NCBI RefSeq assembly: GCF_910592395.1
Contig: NC_088314.1
Span: forward strand, 2,912,001-2,976,000
DNA from: Lineus longissimus
Taxonomy: Eukaryota > Nemertea > Pilidiophora > Heteronemertea > Lineidae
Reading direction: 5' to 3'
DNA: 64,000 nt
Numbering within the stretch: the first letter of the stretch is position 1; each line of letters begins with the position of its first letter. Below the pieces are notes generated by a model. That model had not been told where the DNA came from, made no database searches, and worked only from the letters and a program-made list of their open reading frames with translations. The position numbers and the translations under genes were made by a program. Positions 30,301-37,847 of the stretch are shown piece after piece.

Positions 30301-33300
30301 CAAGTCTGTATTTACGACAAAAATGCTGAATAGCCATATCCCTCACACTTTCAAATGCTGGAGTGCACATAGCACCTTTTTCCAACAAAAACAGACTTTC
30401 TCATTTTCCAGTTCAATTTGGATGGAAATGCATGTAAAGCGTATCTTTACCGACAACTGTGCAATGAACTCTTTAGATTCATCTGGCATTGTTATGTACA
30501 TGAAAGCTTAATACCAATAGAATTTTGATTGACATATTTGTTACATTGAATTGGATTTCAATGGTTTACACCCTTATAAGTCCACTGAGCATGTCCATGT
30601 GATAAATATGTATGTAAAACTGCCGTACTCTTTCCCCTCTTCAGTCTAATTCAAAATTCAGTTTGTGACTTGGAGGTATTTTAACAATCAATAGTTAGCA
30701 TTTACAGCTATGTACTAGCATTCTACATGCTAACTACACAGAATATTCAAATCAACAGGATATGGAATATGGCAATGTTAAAGGGATATGTCATTCATGT
30801 TCATTGCATTTTATACTGCATTTGTGACCCGCTCTACCAAAACTAGGCGCTTGTCGCATCTGAACTTGACAGGTTGATACGGACTTGTTGTTCATTTCCC
30901 TATTGTAGACCTTTTGTGAAATGTGACCAAATCAGTTTGTAATAGATTTCACAAAAGGTCTACAATAGGGAAATGAACAACAAGTCCGTATCAACCTGTC
31001 GAGTTCAGATGCGACAAGCGCCTAGTTTTGGTAGAGCGAGTCACATTTACTGTCAAGTGTATACTGACTGCATCAGTCTCACCTCATTCACCTACACTAT
31101 ATTGATATCTCGATTCTCACAGTGTCCTGCTAACAGAGGTGTCTGCTAAGAGAGGTCTGAATGTACATTTTGATCAAATTACTGCGGCCCATATGCTAAC
31201 AAGCCAACATAAAGACCCCGGTTCTGCAGGCACTTCACCAAGCTTTCAACCGCGCAGAACCGTTCTCGGCATTTCATTGCTATTGCATGATTTAGCAATA
31301 AGCAAGTACACTTGGGGCCAAATATGTGTACTTATTGTAATTATGTCATCATTGCAATGGGATTTGGCATAGATTTCCTCAGACCCAGTCTGGTGATGCA
31401 TTACCTTACTTATTGATTACTTCTTTTGGTCTTGGGTTCTACTCCCAATATCTGTGTAACTGTGCATAAGCTACAAGCTGACAAGGCAGACATGGTACCA
31501 CCATACATGTATTGGCTACAACTTCAAAACCTCATGCAATTAGAACTCTTTCAAAATGAAGTGGATGCCAATTTCATGGGGGGAACTTGTTCTTTGTTTT
31601 CCAGAGAAGAGCCTCCCCGGCCCTCAAAATTGGTATTCACATCACTTTGAAGGAGTTCCAAATGCTTTTGGATTTCATGGTGCTGCCCATGGTCAACCTT
31701 TTAGATATGTTGGAGGTTTTAGACACTGGTTAACTTCAGTAACGACAGAGGAAGATATCATAAATCTTTGTCTTGGGGGCACTACTCCAATAACTATGCA
31801 CGAGCTCGATAAGCTACAAAGCCGAAAAGAGATAAATGAACAGATGCGGAGTCAAAAGGAAACTGATTCAGACGGCTTTGTTTGGCCCTTCTCCAAGTAG
31901 ACATGATGCATCTTACATGAATAACTAGTCAAAAAGCAGTTGCACATGTAGGCCTCTTCAAGATTTATTTATCATTGGCTTGCTCAGCTACAGGTAGTTT
32001 TTCCCTGTCTGTTATTTTTCAGTCATCCATGTACCACAGCCTCCTAGTGTAGGCTCAAGTTACATCCGCTGATGGAAGAGCAACAAGGCAATGCTGAAAG
32101 AAACACTCTGAACCTTTGATCCAGCTGAGTTGGTTAGAATTTCCTATGCTTTAACCACAGTTCTATGGAAAAATGCACAGTGATCCTAACCAACTAGAGA
32201 GGAGATTGACTAGGTCTGCAGTGAGTGGGGTAAACCCTGTAGCCTATATTACCATAGACACATCATCCAGCCAAATACATTTGAGGTGCAAAACACATGC
32301 TCAGTGAGACGGGCCTTCTTCACTAACATCATTTCATTTGAATGAACTCTCCTTTAAACCAATTTGACATGAAAGCCAGTCGCAAATGAAATCGATAATT
32401 CCAAGATCACAACAATTTTCAAATAACTGATCACCATATGGGCCTCGACACGTCACTTGAAAAATACCACCTTGGGTACAGACACTTAAATATCGTCATT
32501 GATAAATGTTGAATGACAAAGGGTTACATATCTGATAGTGCTTCGTAAACTACTTGAAAGCGCGGTACTAATCGATACACCAGCGTTTCTCCACTTGCGC
32601 AAAATTGATCACTATAGACAAGTGGTACTAGTTGCAATATTAACTCCGCGTTTACTCCTGCAATTCAAATCTCAAATGCCACATTGAAATGTATGCTAAC
32701 AACTGCATGTAAGTTTCGAAATAAAAATTCACTCAGGCAAGCCAACTTGGCTCTCCTTCAGCCTCATATCATGATGTTGGGCTGTCTGGGCACTGTTGAA
32801 ATTTTAATGTTTGTTAAGAAGAGGATTCGAGAGTTTGTATAGTACATTTATAGCTGTTTGTGTACAACTTGTGCAGTTGGTTAAAAGCATGCATACCAGC
32901 AGACACATCTATTGGCATGGAATATTAGGAAGTTTTTGCCCAAGAAACATTTACACTTAGTGAATATTTTATCAGCTTACCCCAGTCGAGTTCGTCCAAT
33001 ACATAGACACGGCAGGCCACCTACACCAAGTGTTGGGTTAGCAGTGTAAGCTTGTAGTATGCACTAAAAGGCACACCAAAAGACATCTTCTGAATTGAGT
33101 TTAATCTCAATCTCAATCTGAGATGTGCAGATTCAGTCTAACATCAAAGTGCTGGTTTGATTTCCATGTTCGTTTTCCACCTCTTATTCCAGAATGGTCT
33201 CCCAAGAACGGTTCCACATTATCTTCAATTGTCTGTCCTAAGCAGGTAAAAAGGATGGCACGGACCTCTATTTCCGCCCTCAATTGAGATTCGTGACGAA

Positions 33301-35172
33301 ACCAACGGTCAGACCCTGACAAACATTAAAAGTTTCTAAAATCCTACTTACCAGCGCTGCATTGATCTCATTTGAATCCGACAACGGGTATGGGGTATAG
33401 ATAGCAAGCGCCACACAATTGGCGAATATAGTCAGCAGAATTAGGTATTCAAAAGGCGTGAGCACGTGGTCAAGGAAAATTGTGAGAAAAAGTCTGAAAA
33501 AGAAAATCTTCAAAACCTCCAAAAAAGAGGGAGTCATTTACCCAAGAAGGACCCTACCAATTTGGGTTGTTCAATATGGCATTAGCCTACATGTACAGTA
33601 GAACCTCTCTATTAAGGACACCCTTGGGACTGACAAGTGCTGTCCTTAATAGAGAGGTGTCCTGATTAGAGGTCAAATTGAATGGAAACAACCAATTTGG
33701 GACCAAAACTAGTGTCCTTAATAGAGAGGTGTCCGCTAAGAGAGGTTCTACTGTATATATTCAGGTGTGACAACAATATTGGTGGATTTACACACACTTA
33801 TAAAGAGGGAAATTCTTTATCATTGACAATCCAAGTTGAAAAGAATATAATTTTACTCTGACATATGGCACAACTACTGGTATAACTGGAAAGAGCCACA
33901 ACAATTGAAACCTATTTAGAATCGTTTAACACCAATCTATTTCAATTAACAGTAACACCAATGGATTTGATTATCTGTGATAAAAAACCAAACATCTGCA
34001 ATGAACTATTTATACTTAAAGTTTGTACAGCATTATAAGCAAAGTAGGCTGCCCACACAATAGAGGACAATAAGGTCACACTTGAATTAAGATAATTTTG
34101 TTTTGATTGGCCTATTTAGAACCATGCTGGTTTAGTTGATTCCTAGAAATCTATTGAATTGACTGAGAATGGGGATTCCCCAATTTGAAACCGACATAAT
34201 TTACTATGTAGGCCTGATATAAAGAAGTTGTAATCAATTTGAGGGATCAGATAATTGTCTCCTGCAGTTGGGTTTAAAGGTAATGGAAGCTAGGGAATGG
34301 GAAACAAAGGAAGGAAATTACATTAATGCACTTTAGATACAGATCCTACAATTTTTATGAAATTTTTCAAAAAGGATATTTCCACTCACAAACCGATATG
34401 CAGAACTTTCGCATCGGGTTCTTGAGTGATAAACAATACAATGCCCGAAGCGGGCGAGGGTTGGCATTATTCTGCCGATTTTGTCTCTGATTTGGTCGTT
34501 TTCGCGCCATGGTTGTTCCACCTCCTTCAGCCGCGGCTTGTTCACGAGCAGCAGCTAAAGCTGCACTCCACGCGGAGCTAAGGCCTGGTAATCCTGTCTG
34601 CTGCTTTTTCTCCGCCTCCCCGGCGGGATCGAGAGAATTGTTTGTGGGTGCTGACGGAGCACTAGTAGTCCTAGATGTGCTAGTCGGCTGGTAATCCTGA
34701 TTTTTGAGTGGTTGATCGCCACTACCACTGTCAGTTCTGCTATGTTTTGCGGGAGAGGGTGTGAAATTATTCCCCCGGTCATAGCCACTGTGTGACCCTG
34801 AAAAATGCGAAAGAGAAATTGAATCAGTCATTTATCCAAATTAATCCACCACAGTTACATCTGAGACATAGAAAATTATTATTCCTCTGCAAAATGAATA
34901 AGAAATGTGATATTAGTCCATTCCCTGATATGAATCCATTGCTACACTGAAAATAATGAATTCAGAGTAAAAATCCAGGTAAAATTCCTTAGTGCCTACC
35001 TGCCATGTCTACAGCATAGCATAGCAGACATCAGTACCCGATAAGAGATGGATAAGGGAACGGAACCCTATTCGCACCGAGAAAAAGCATACAGGAGTCA
35101 CATATGACAATAAAATCGATTTGAAATTATGCCTTTGCTACTTCCAACCTTACCTGAATCATACGAGGCCAT
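238..35172 (-). CDS. L-type (Cav1-like) voltage-gated calcium channel alpha-1 subunit, N-terminal part (8 coding exons, gene runs off the left end)
   Basis: Pore-forming subunit of a high-voltage-activated calcium channel in the plasma membrane. Coding exons in transcript order are 35172-35154, 34797-34380, 33457-33352, 9450-9311, 9102-8996, 8314-8162, 7841-7651 and 341-238; every junction keeps frame. They encode about 413 residues: cytoplasmic N-terminus 1-146, IS1 about 147-166, IS2 182-206, IS3 216-234, IS4 with gating charges K245, R248, R251, R254 and K257, IS5 276-301, P-loop 345-377 with selectivity-filter Glu370 in T-M-E-G-W-T-D, and IS6 387-411. The IS4-IS5 stretch [15 protein letters not shown] and the pore sequence match Cav1 closely and fit Cav2 less well by eye; Cav3 and sodium channels are excluded. 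Repeats II-IV, the I-II linker and the C-terminus lie beyond position 1. The call rests on family knowledge, not a search; the exact paralogue is not proven. Confidence 0.95.
683..708. repeat. CA-rich simple repeat
   Basis: Interrupted (AC)n run inside Cav1 intron 7. Confidence 0.7.
3723..3790 (+). repeat. Fragment of a GGTTGTCTCA inverted-repeat MITE family
   Basis: Begins GGTTGTCTCATCAAATATGG and continues with GTGGAGCT, GTAGGCCAA and ACCGAGG. These blocks occur in the same order on the minus strand of the element at 42341-42452. Only one end is recognisable. Confidence 0.5.
7651..7841 (-). CDS. Cav1 coding exon 7: IS5-P turret and pore loop
   Basis: Starts GG after CATTGCAG and ends in phase 0 at GTAAGT. 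The turret carries cysteines at 325, 333 and 339 that can form the usual extracellular disulfides with C309. Then comes [22 protein letters not shown]370-G-W-T-D. Glu370 is the repeat I contribution to the EEEE calcium-selectivity ring. Confidence 0.97.
7842..8161 (-). other. Cav1 intron 6
   Basis: 320 bp, GTGAGA to GCAG. Nothing else seen. Confidence 0.9.
8162..8314 (-). CDS. Cav1 coding exon 6: S4-S5 linker and IS5
   Basis: Begins GC after TTCCAG, completing Ser264. Encodes [21 protein letters not shown], then the hydrophobic [20 protein letters not shown], then T-C-T-D-I-D-T. Ends with one base of Gly315 at donor GTGAGAATG. The S4-S5 linker matches L-type channels almost residue for residue. 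Confidence 0.96.
8315..8995 (-). other. Cav1 intron 5
   Basis: 681 bp, GTAAGT to TCCAG. Nothing else seen. Confidence 0.9.
8996..9102 (-). CDS. Cav1 coding exon 5: end of IS3 and IS4 voltage sensor
   Basis: Begins with T after CTTTCAG, completing Gly228. Encodes [13 protein letters not shown], then [22 protein letters not shown]. Positive residues at 245, 248, 251, 254 and 257 sit every third position, as in S4. Ends with one base of Ser264 before GTAAGTACC. Confidence 0.96.
9311..9450 (-). CDS. Cav1 coding exon 4: IS2 and start of IS3
   Basis: Starts after TATTTTTCAG and ends at GTAAGT. Encodes E182[11 protein letters not shown] through K-I-L-A-Y-G-F, the loop [11 protein letters not shown], and L-D-F-I-I-V-V-I of IS3. 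The conserved acidic and lysine residues of S2 (E195, K199) and D221 of S3 form the expected gating-charge partners. Phase 2 at the 3' end. Confidence 0.96.
10849..11033 (+). mobile_element. Diverged MITE of the CAGTAGAACCTCTC family
   Basis: Starts TA-CAGTAGAACATCTC, contains CCCTTGGGACGTTAGA and GGTGTCCTTAAAGTATAAGGTGTTCTGATTA in the same order as the intact copy at 33596-33753, and ends near TTGTAGTG-TA. Much mutated, so an old insertion. Confidence 0.6.
16561..16942. repeat. Diverged segmental duplication, two copies of about 150 bp
   Basis: Copy 1 (16561-16708) and copy 2 (16789-16942) share, in order, CTCG-GAGA-AAGT, CAGTGTCA-GATCA, GGACCATGAAGATGGA-CACATTGA (with small changes), ATTC--ATTCCTTGCCA, and AACATCAATCATTGT. 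They are separated by about 80 bp in the Cav1 intron. No terminal repeats or open frame conserved between them; origin unknown. Confidence 0.75.
18236..18560. repeat. Degenerate tandem repeat, about 3 units
   Basis: Three blocks near 18236, 18316 and 18432 share GAACAGATTAGAGC, a GGCAGCTCTTTCA(G/T)GATT core and GCAAACAACAAC(A/T)GAT. Spacing is about 80-115 bp, with substitutions and indels between units. Confidence 0.6.
22681..22752. repeat. 24-bp tandem repeat, 3 units
   Basis: Units start CTAATGATGATTGCAAGTGT and TTAATGACGATTGCAAGTGT, each 24 bp. The second and third differ only at their last bases. Confidence 0.9.
30824..31044. mobile_element. Long foldback (hairpin) element, 99-bp arms
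   Basis: Left arm 30824-30922 and right arm 30946-31044 are reverse complements with only two mismatches in 99 bp, separated by a 23-bp spacer. The arms begin GTGACCCGCTCTACCAAAAC. The tetramer ATTT lies directly outside both ends and may be a target-site duplication. The near-identity implies a young insertion or conversion between arms. A transcript across it would form a long near-perfect hairpin. No coding capacity. Confidence 0.9.
31121..31174 (+). repeat. Fragment of the CAGTAGAACCTCTC MITE family
   Basis: Carries GTGTCCTGCTAACAGAGGTG followed by TCTGCTAAGAGAGGTCTGA-ATGTA, matching the right-hand end of the intact copy at 33596-33753. The left end is missing. It lies 77 bp from the foldback element. 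Confidence 0.6.
31430..31900 (+). pseudogene. Unidentified frameshifted open frame, possible gene or transposon relic
   Basis: On the strand opposite the channel gene, inside its intron 3. A first frame (31426-31650) encodes a stretch running into [11 protein letters not shown]. Just before it stops, the next frame (31556-31900) takes over with [20 protein letters not shown], then [10 protein letters not shown] and a Lys/Glu-rich end R-K-E-I-N-E-Q-M, to a TAG. Composition looks protein-like (few Ser/Leu runs, mixed charge, aromatic residues), unlike the random frames nearby. One frameshift would join them. I do not recognise the family; no splice sites were assigned, and chance is not excluded. 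Confidence 0.3.
33352..33457 (-). CDS. Cav1 coding exon 3: IS1 segment and S1-S2 extracellular loop
   Basis: Follows the AC end of the U12 intron. The first base completes Lys146, then 35 codons encode [20 protein letters not shown] and the acidic loop ending in N-A-A-L. Ends in phase 0 at donor GTAAGTAG. Strong match to IS1 of L-type channels, including the invariant F-A-N-C. Confidence 0.95.
33458..34379 (-). other. Minor-spliceosome (U12-type) AT-AC intron 2 of the Cav1 gene
   Basis: 922-nt intron starting ATATCCTTTTTG, the U12 5' splice-site consensus, and ending in AC. A branch-site match TTTTCCTTGAC sits at 33479-33469, with its branch adenosine (33470) 12 nt from the intron end. Splicing here joins TGG-AA to G-CCT and gives E-W-K-P-F-E-Y, the family consensus. 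The nearby GT-AG alternative (donor 34389, acceptor AG at 33495-33494) shifts the frame and meets a TAA within 17 codons. Minor introns of this kind are known from vertebrate voltage-gated sodium and calcium channel genes. The intron also contains a MITE at 33596-33753. Confidence 0.92.
33596..33753 (+). mobile_element. Intact MITE, Tc1/mariner-pogo type (TA target site)
   Basis: 158 bp with perfect terminal inverted repeats CAGTAGAACCTCTCT, flanked by TA on both sides (33594-33595 and 33754-33755). The interior repeats GTGTCCTTAATAGAGAGGTG twice. The TA duplication and CAGT termini fit Tc1/mariner or pogo MITEs. It lies inside the U12 AT-AC intron, about 140 bp from that intron's 3' end in transcript direction. 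Confidence 0.88.
34380..34797 (-). CDS. Cav1 coding exon 2: cytoplasmic N-terminus with NSCaTE-like motif
   Basis: Starts after acceptor ATTTTTCAG. It encodes a polar, Ser/Gln/Pro-rich leader, then an Ala-rich helix W83-S-A-A-L87-A-A-A-R91, then a basic Gln/Asn stretch, then [22 protein letters not shown]. That last block is the usual L-type lead-in to IS1. The Trp, Leu and Arg spaced at +4 and +8 match the N-terminal calmodulin-binding element known from Cav1.2/Cav1.3. The exon ends two bases into Lys146 at a U12-type donor ATATCCTTT. A tempting GT donor (GTGAGT at 34389) nine bases earlier would cut off the conserved EWK. Confidence 0.92.
34798..35153 (-). other. Cav1 intron 1
   Basis: 356 bp, GTAAGG to TTTTTCAG. 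The minus-strand frame of exon 2 stays open into it as far as an ATG at 34831, so an alternative first exon starting here is possible. Confidence 0.6.
35154..35172 (-). CDS. Cav1 coding exon 1 (start codon)
   Basis: Nineteen coding bases, ATG then M-A-S-Y-D-S plus one base of the next codon, ending at donor GTAAGG. The ATG context CAAAATGG has A at -3 and G at +4. Joining to the exon at 34797 gives S-G-S-H-S in frame. An alternative start exists: the frame is also open back from exon 2 into intron 1 to an ATG at 34831, which would give a different N-terminus if transcription began there. A four-codon upstream ORF lies at 35237-35223 in the presumed 5' UTR. Where the UTR begins is not visible. 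This is the least certain exon because it is so short. Confidence 0.6.
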
Positions 35173-35628
35173 TTTGAGGTTTTGAAAGCAGATAAAAATT
35201 CGGAATTATATCCCAAGTGTAGTCATGCGCCTTCCATTTTTGATAGTTGGTGGACATCCGGGAACTTCCAGATCAGATATTCCAATATGCAGATACAATG
35301 TATGTAATTATGAATTTTTGATCACAATACACAATTGGGTGATATTTGCCGAAAATATGAACCAGTGCGATAAATGCAACTCAACGGTATATTGAAAGGT
35401 GGAGTTTGTGATCGAATAAGTGACTAAAACGTGAAAAATCTTTTTCAGGCGATCAATTTGTTGGCAAAATGTGAATCTACTGAACGAAGGTCTTTAAAAT
35501 TTATCTAAGACAATATTCAGTATGATGATATTAAATAAAAGAGAACTCGTACAGCAATAAGATACAAAATCTCTCTTATTAACGCGTATTTTCGATAAGT
35601 TAAGTGATCTATTATCGCAGTTGTTTCG

Positions 35629-35800
35629 CTCCCTGTCCTTTTCGTCCCCAGTCGTTTCGCTCCCTTGGACTTTTTGTTGGGATTGAGAAAGTACCCCGGG
35701 AAAGTACAAGTGGCAAAGTAGATGTGCTTTCGGGTGTTGTCAAATCTAAAAAGAAGGAATCTTTTGGTCATCTGCTGTGTGATCTTTGATAGGTCACTTG
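35629..35800 (+). repeat. Arm 1 of an inverted repeat pair
   Basis: Contains CGTTTCGCTCCC, GGACTTTTTGTTGGGATTGA, GAAAGTAC, GGGAAAGTACAAGTG, CAAAGTAGATG, GTTGTCAAATCT, AAAGAAGGAAT and TAGGTCACTTGTCT. The same blocks occur in the same order on the minus strand at 38556-38296. The match is diverged with indels. Confidence 0.8.
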
Positions 35801-36050
35801 TCTGTCATTCTTTAGCATTCGTCGGTCATCAAGAGTGTGATCCTGGGTAAGTCTATCTTCTCCGCTTGCAGTCATATCAAGAGTAAGATCTGGGAGTTAT
35901 TTTGGGAGTTATTGGCACTGCGGTCCAAAAGGACAGTGATATGGAGTGAAGACTTGTTAAAGCAGTCTTGTTTAAATATTGATGGTTACATCTACAGTCA
36001 TGCTGAGGAAATCCAATCAGGGGTTAATGTTCGCTGTTCGCTTCTCCGAC

Positions 36051-36452
36051 CACTCCCTGGAGTGCTCGAAAACCTGGAATCAGTGTGTACTTCAGCTTGA
36101 ACTTCAGCTTGAAAAGTTCGCGGGTGAAGGGGTTTTCTTCATGATGATATTGATAATGATAACAATGATGATGGTTTAAGAGCGCTGGCGGGTCCAGGAA
36201 CTGGAAGAAGAGGGAGCGTGCACTGCATTTCTCATAAAAATTGCTGCACTACAGGTGTGTTCCAAAATTTCATGGTCAATTTCAAAGATTCTATAACAAT
36301 CAGGGGGCGTGACTCGCCAGGGTTTGAATCTAATTCGAATCCGCGCCTGATAAACGTTCATGGATGAAAAATGGAATGAAGACCTTTTTAAAAAACGAAA
36401 AAATACATTCGCCGGGGTTCGAACCCGTAACCACCCAATCTTAAGCGCAGCA
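36051..36452. repeat. Dispersed repeat, copy A
   Basis: Shares over 300 bp with copy B at 36873-37327: CCCTGGAGTGCTCGAAAACC, GTTCGCGGGTGAAGGGG, TTTAAGAGCGCTGG, GAGGGAGCGTGCACTGCATT, CTACAGGTGTGTTCC, CAATCAGGGGGCGTG, and CGTTCATGGATGAAAAATGG. Copy A has an extra ACTTCAGCTTGA duplication. It runs directly into the tRNA-like head at 36409-36476. Confidence 0.88.
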
Positions 36453-36476
36453 CTCTAACCGCTGAGCTATGAGGGC
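36409..36476 (-). mobile_element. tRNA-derived SINE head
   Basis: On the minus strand the order is GCCCTCA, A-box-like TAGCTCAGCGGTTAGAG, a CTTAAGA loop (TAA in anticodon position), and B-box GGTTCGAACCC. The RNA polymerase III boxes are good. However, the acceptor 3' strand does not pair with GCCCTCA, the anticodon stem is mispaired, and a Leu(TAA) tRNA would need a long variable arm that is absent. I therefore read it as a SINE head, not a working tRNA gene. A partial second copy lies near 37287-37327. Confidence 0.7.
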
Positions 36477-36872
36477 GTTCATGTTTTACGTGAGATATTC
36501 GGCAATCTGAAGATAGGCCTTAGGGTACGCGCCATGATTGTGGCTAGGTCACGCTGGCGGAAGAGTAATTGGGTACAAATAGTTCCAAGGTAACCGTATA
36601 ACTCAATATTACTATAGATATTTCTTAATATATGGTATATATATAGCTCGGTGATTTTATTGAAAATGTTTGCAGTTGATTTAAATGTTTGAATGGTTTA
36701 AAAACAAAATTTTTAGAAGCGAGGTCAACAGGGTCAAAAGAAATAGTTTTTGGCGCCAATGATGTCGGCAATGGCAGATTTGAATTAAGATTCGAGTCGA
36801 TTCTTTTGGAAGCCGAAAGTGCGGATGCACAGGGCAATTGCATTTAGAAAGCTCCACCGACTGATAGTCAAA

Positions 36873-37327
36873 CCATTCCCTGGAGTGCTCGAAAACCTGG
36901 AATCAGTGTGTACTTCAGCTTGAAAAGTTCGCGGGTGAAGGGGTTTTCTTCATGATGATATTGATATTGATAATAATGATGATGGTTTAAGAGCGCTGGT
37001 GGATCCAGGAACTGGAAGAAGAGGGAGCGTGCACTGCATTTCTCATCAAAACTGCTGCACTACAGGTGTGTTCCAAAATTTCATGGTCAATTTAAAAGAT
37101 TCTATAACAATCAGGGGGCGTGCCTCTGGTGCACCCCCTTGGATAAACGTTCATGGATGAAAAATAGAAAGAAAGCTTGTAAAAAAAGACCAAAAATAAG
37201 ATTCGCCAGGGTTTGAATCTAATTCGAATCCGCGCCTGATAAACGTTCATGGATGAAAAATGGAAAGAAGACCTAACGAAAAACTACACTCGCCGGTGGT
37301 CGAACCCGTGACCACCCAATCTGAAGC
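36873..37327. repeat. Dispersed repeat, copy B
   Basis: Second copy of the element at 36051-36452, in direct orientation about 822 bp away. It contains an internal duplication of the segment GATAAACGTTCATGGATGAA (at about 37142 and 37238) that copy A has once. Ends in a mutated B-box region, GGTGGTCGAACCCGTGACC. Confidence 0.88.
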
Positions 37328-37431
37328 ACCTTTCTTTCTTATTTGCATGTCATATTTTTACCCTCCGCTAATAGCTGTAATTAGCCGAGCTGGGAGGGGG
37401 GGTTATTCAAATCCTGCATCCACCCTCAGAT

Positions 37432-37476
37432 ACACAACAGGCGAGCTAGGGAGGAAGGACTTTCGTTCAAACTGAT
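37432..37476. repeat. 45-bp dispersed repeat, copy 1
   Basis: Shares ACACAACAGG-GAGCTAGGG, AGGAAGGACTTTCGTT and AAACTGA with 37863-37907, with two substitutions. Confidence 0.75.
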
Positions 37477-37847
37477 ACTAATACTGATGCCAGTAACTCA
37501 ACTATTATGATAAAACATTCGTCAAAGTTGTCAGCACTGTCATGTGCCTCCACCTGAGCTAAGAAATTGGAACTATACTTTTAATAAAATCAAAAATATC
37601 GCCCGTTTTTAGGGCGGGGGACGATTTACAGCTGGAACCCCAAACCAGCTACCGCAGATCCGTCATTCATCATGTCTAAGCAAGTATGAACCTGGTTTAA
37701 TCATGCGGCTTATCTTACTATATATATGCAGTCAAGTTGTTTATATACCACCCAAATTCGGCCCGCATTGCTCCCATGGGTACGTCGTCTGTTCGTTTCT
37801 TGTAGTACCGATGGTCCACGGCAGGGGAGCTACAGGGAGGGAATGGC

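Larger units (their letters stand above)
9451..33351 (-). other. Cav1 intron 3 (about 23.9 kb)
   Basis: Very long intron between the IS1 and IS2 exons, GTAAGT to TTTCAG. It holds an AT-rich stretch at 9600-9870, a diverged MITE (10849-11033), a tandem segment pair (16561-16942), a degenerate tandem repeat (18236-18560), a 24-bp tandem repeat (22681-22752), a 221-bp foldback element (30824-31044), a MITE fragment (31121-31174) and a frameshifted open frame (31430-31900). The rest is unassigned. First introns of channel genes often carry enhancers, but none can be named from sequence alone. Confidence 0.85.

Noticed and set aside
33280-33537. Channel exon 3 starting at the CAG acceptor near 33494
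   Set aside because: This would add residues not found in the family and put the frame out of phase with exon 2. The AC acceptor at 33458 restores the conserved sequence.
34509-34694. Plus-strand open frame rich in Ala/Ser
   Set aside because: Shadow of the Ala-rich N-terminus of the channel on the other strand.
34367-34831. Unspliced 154-codon open frame as a separate gene
   Set aside because: It is exon 2 of the calcium channel read through its acceptor at one end and into the AT-AC intron at the other.
36409-36476. tRNA-Leu(TAA) gene
   Set aside because: Pol III boxes are present, but acceptor and anticodon stems do not pair and the long variable arm of a leucine tRNA is missing. SINE head fits better.
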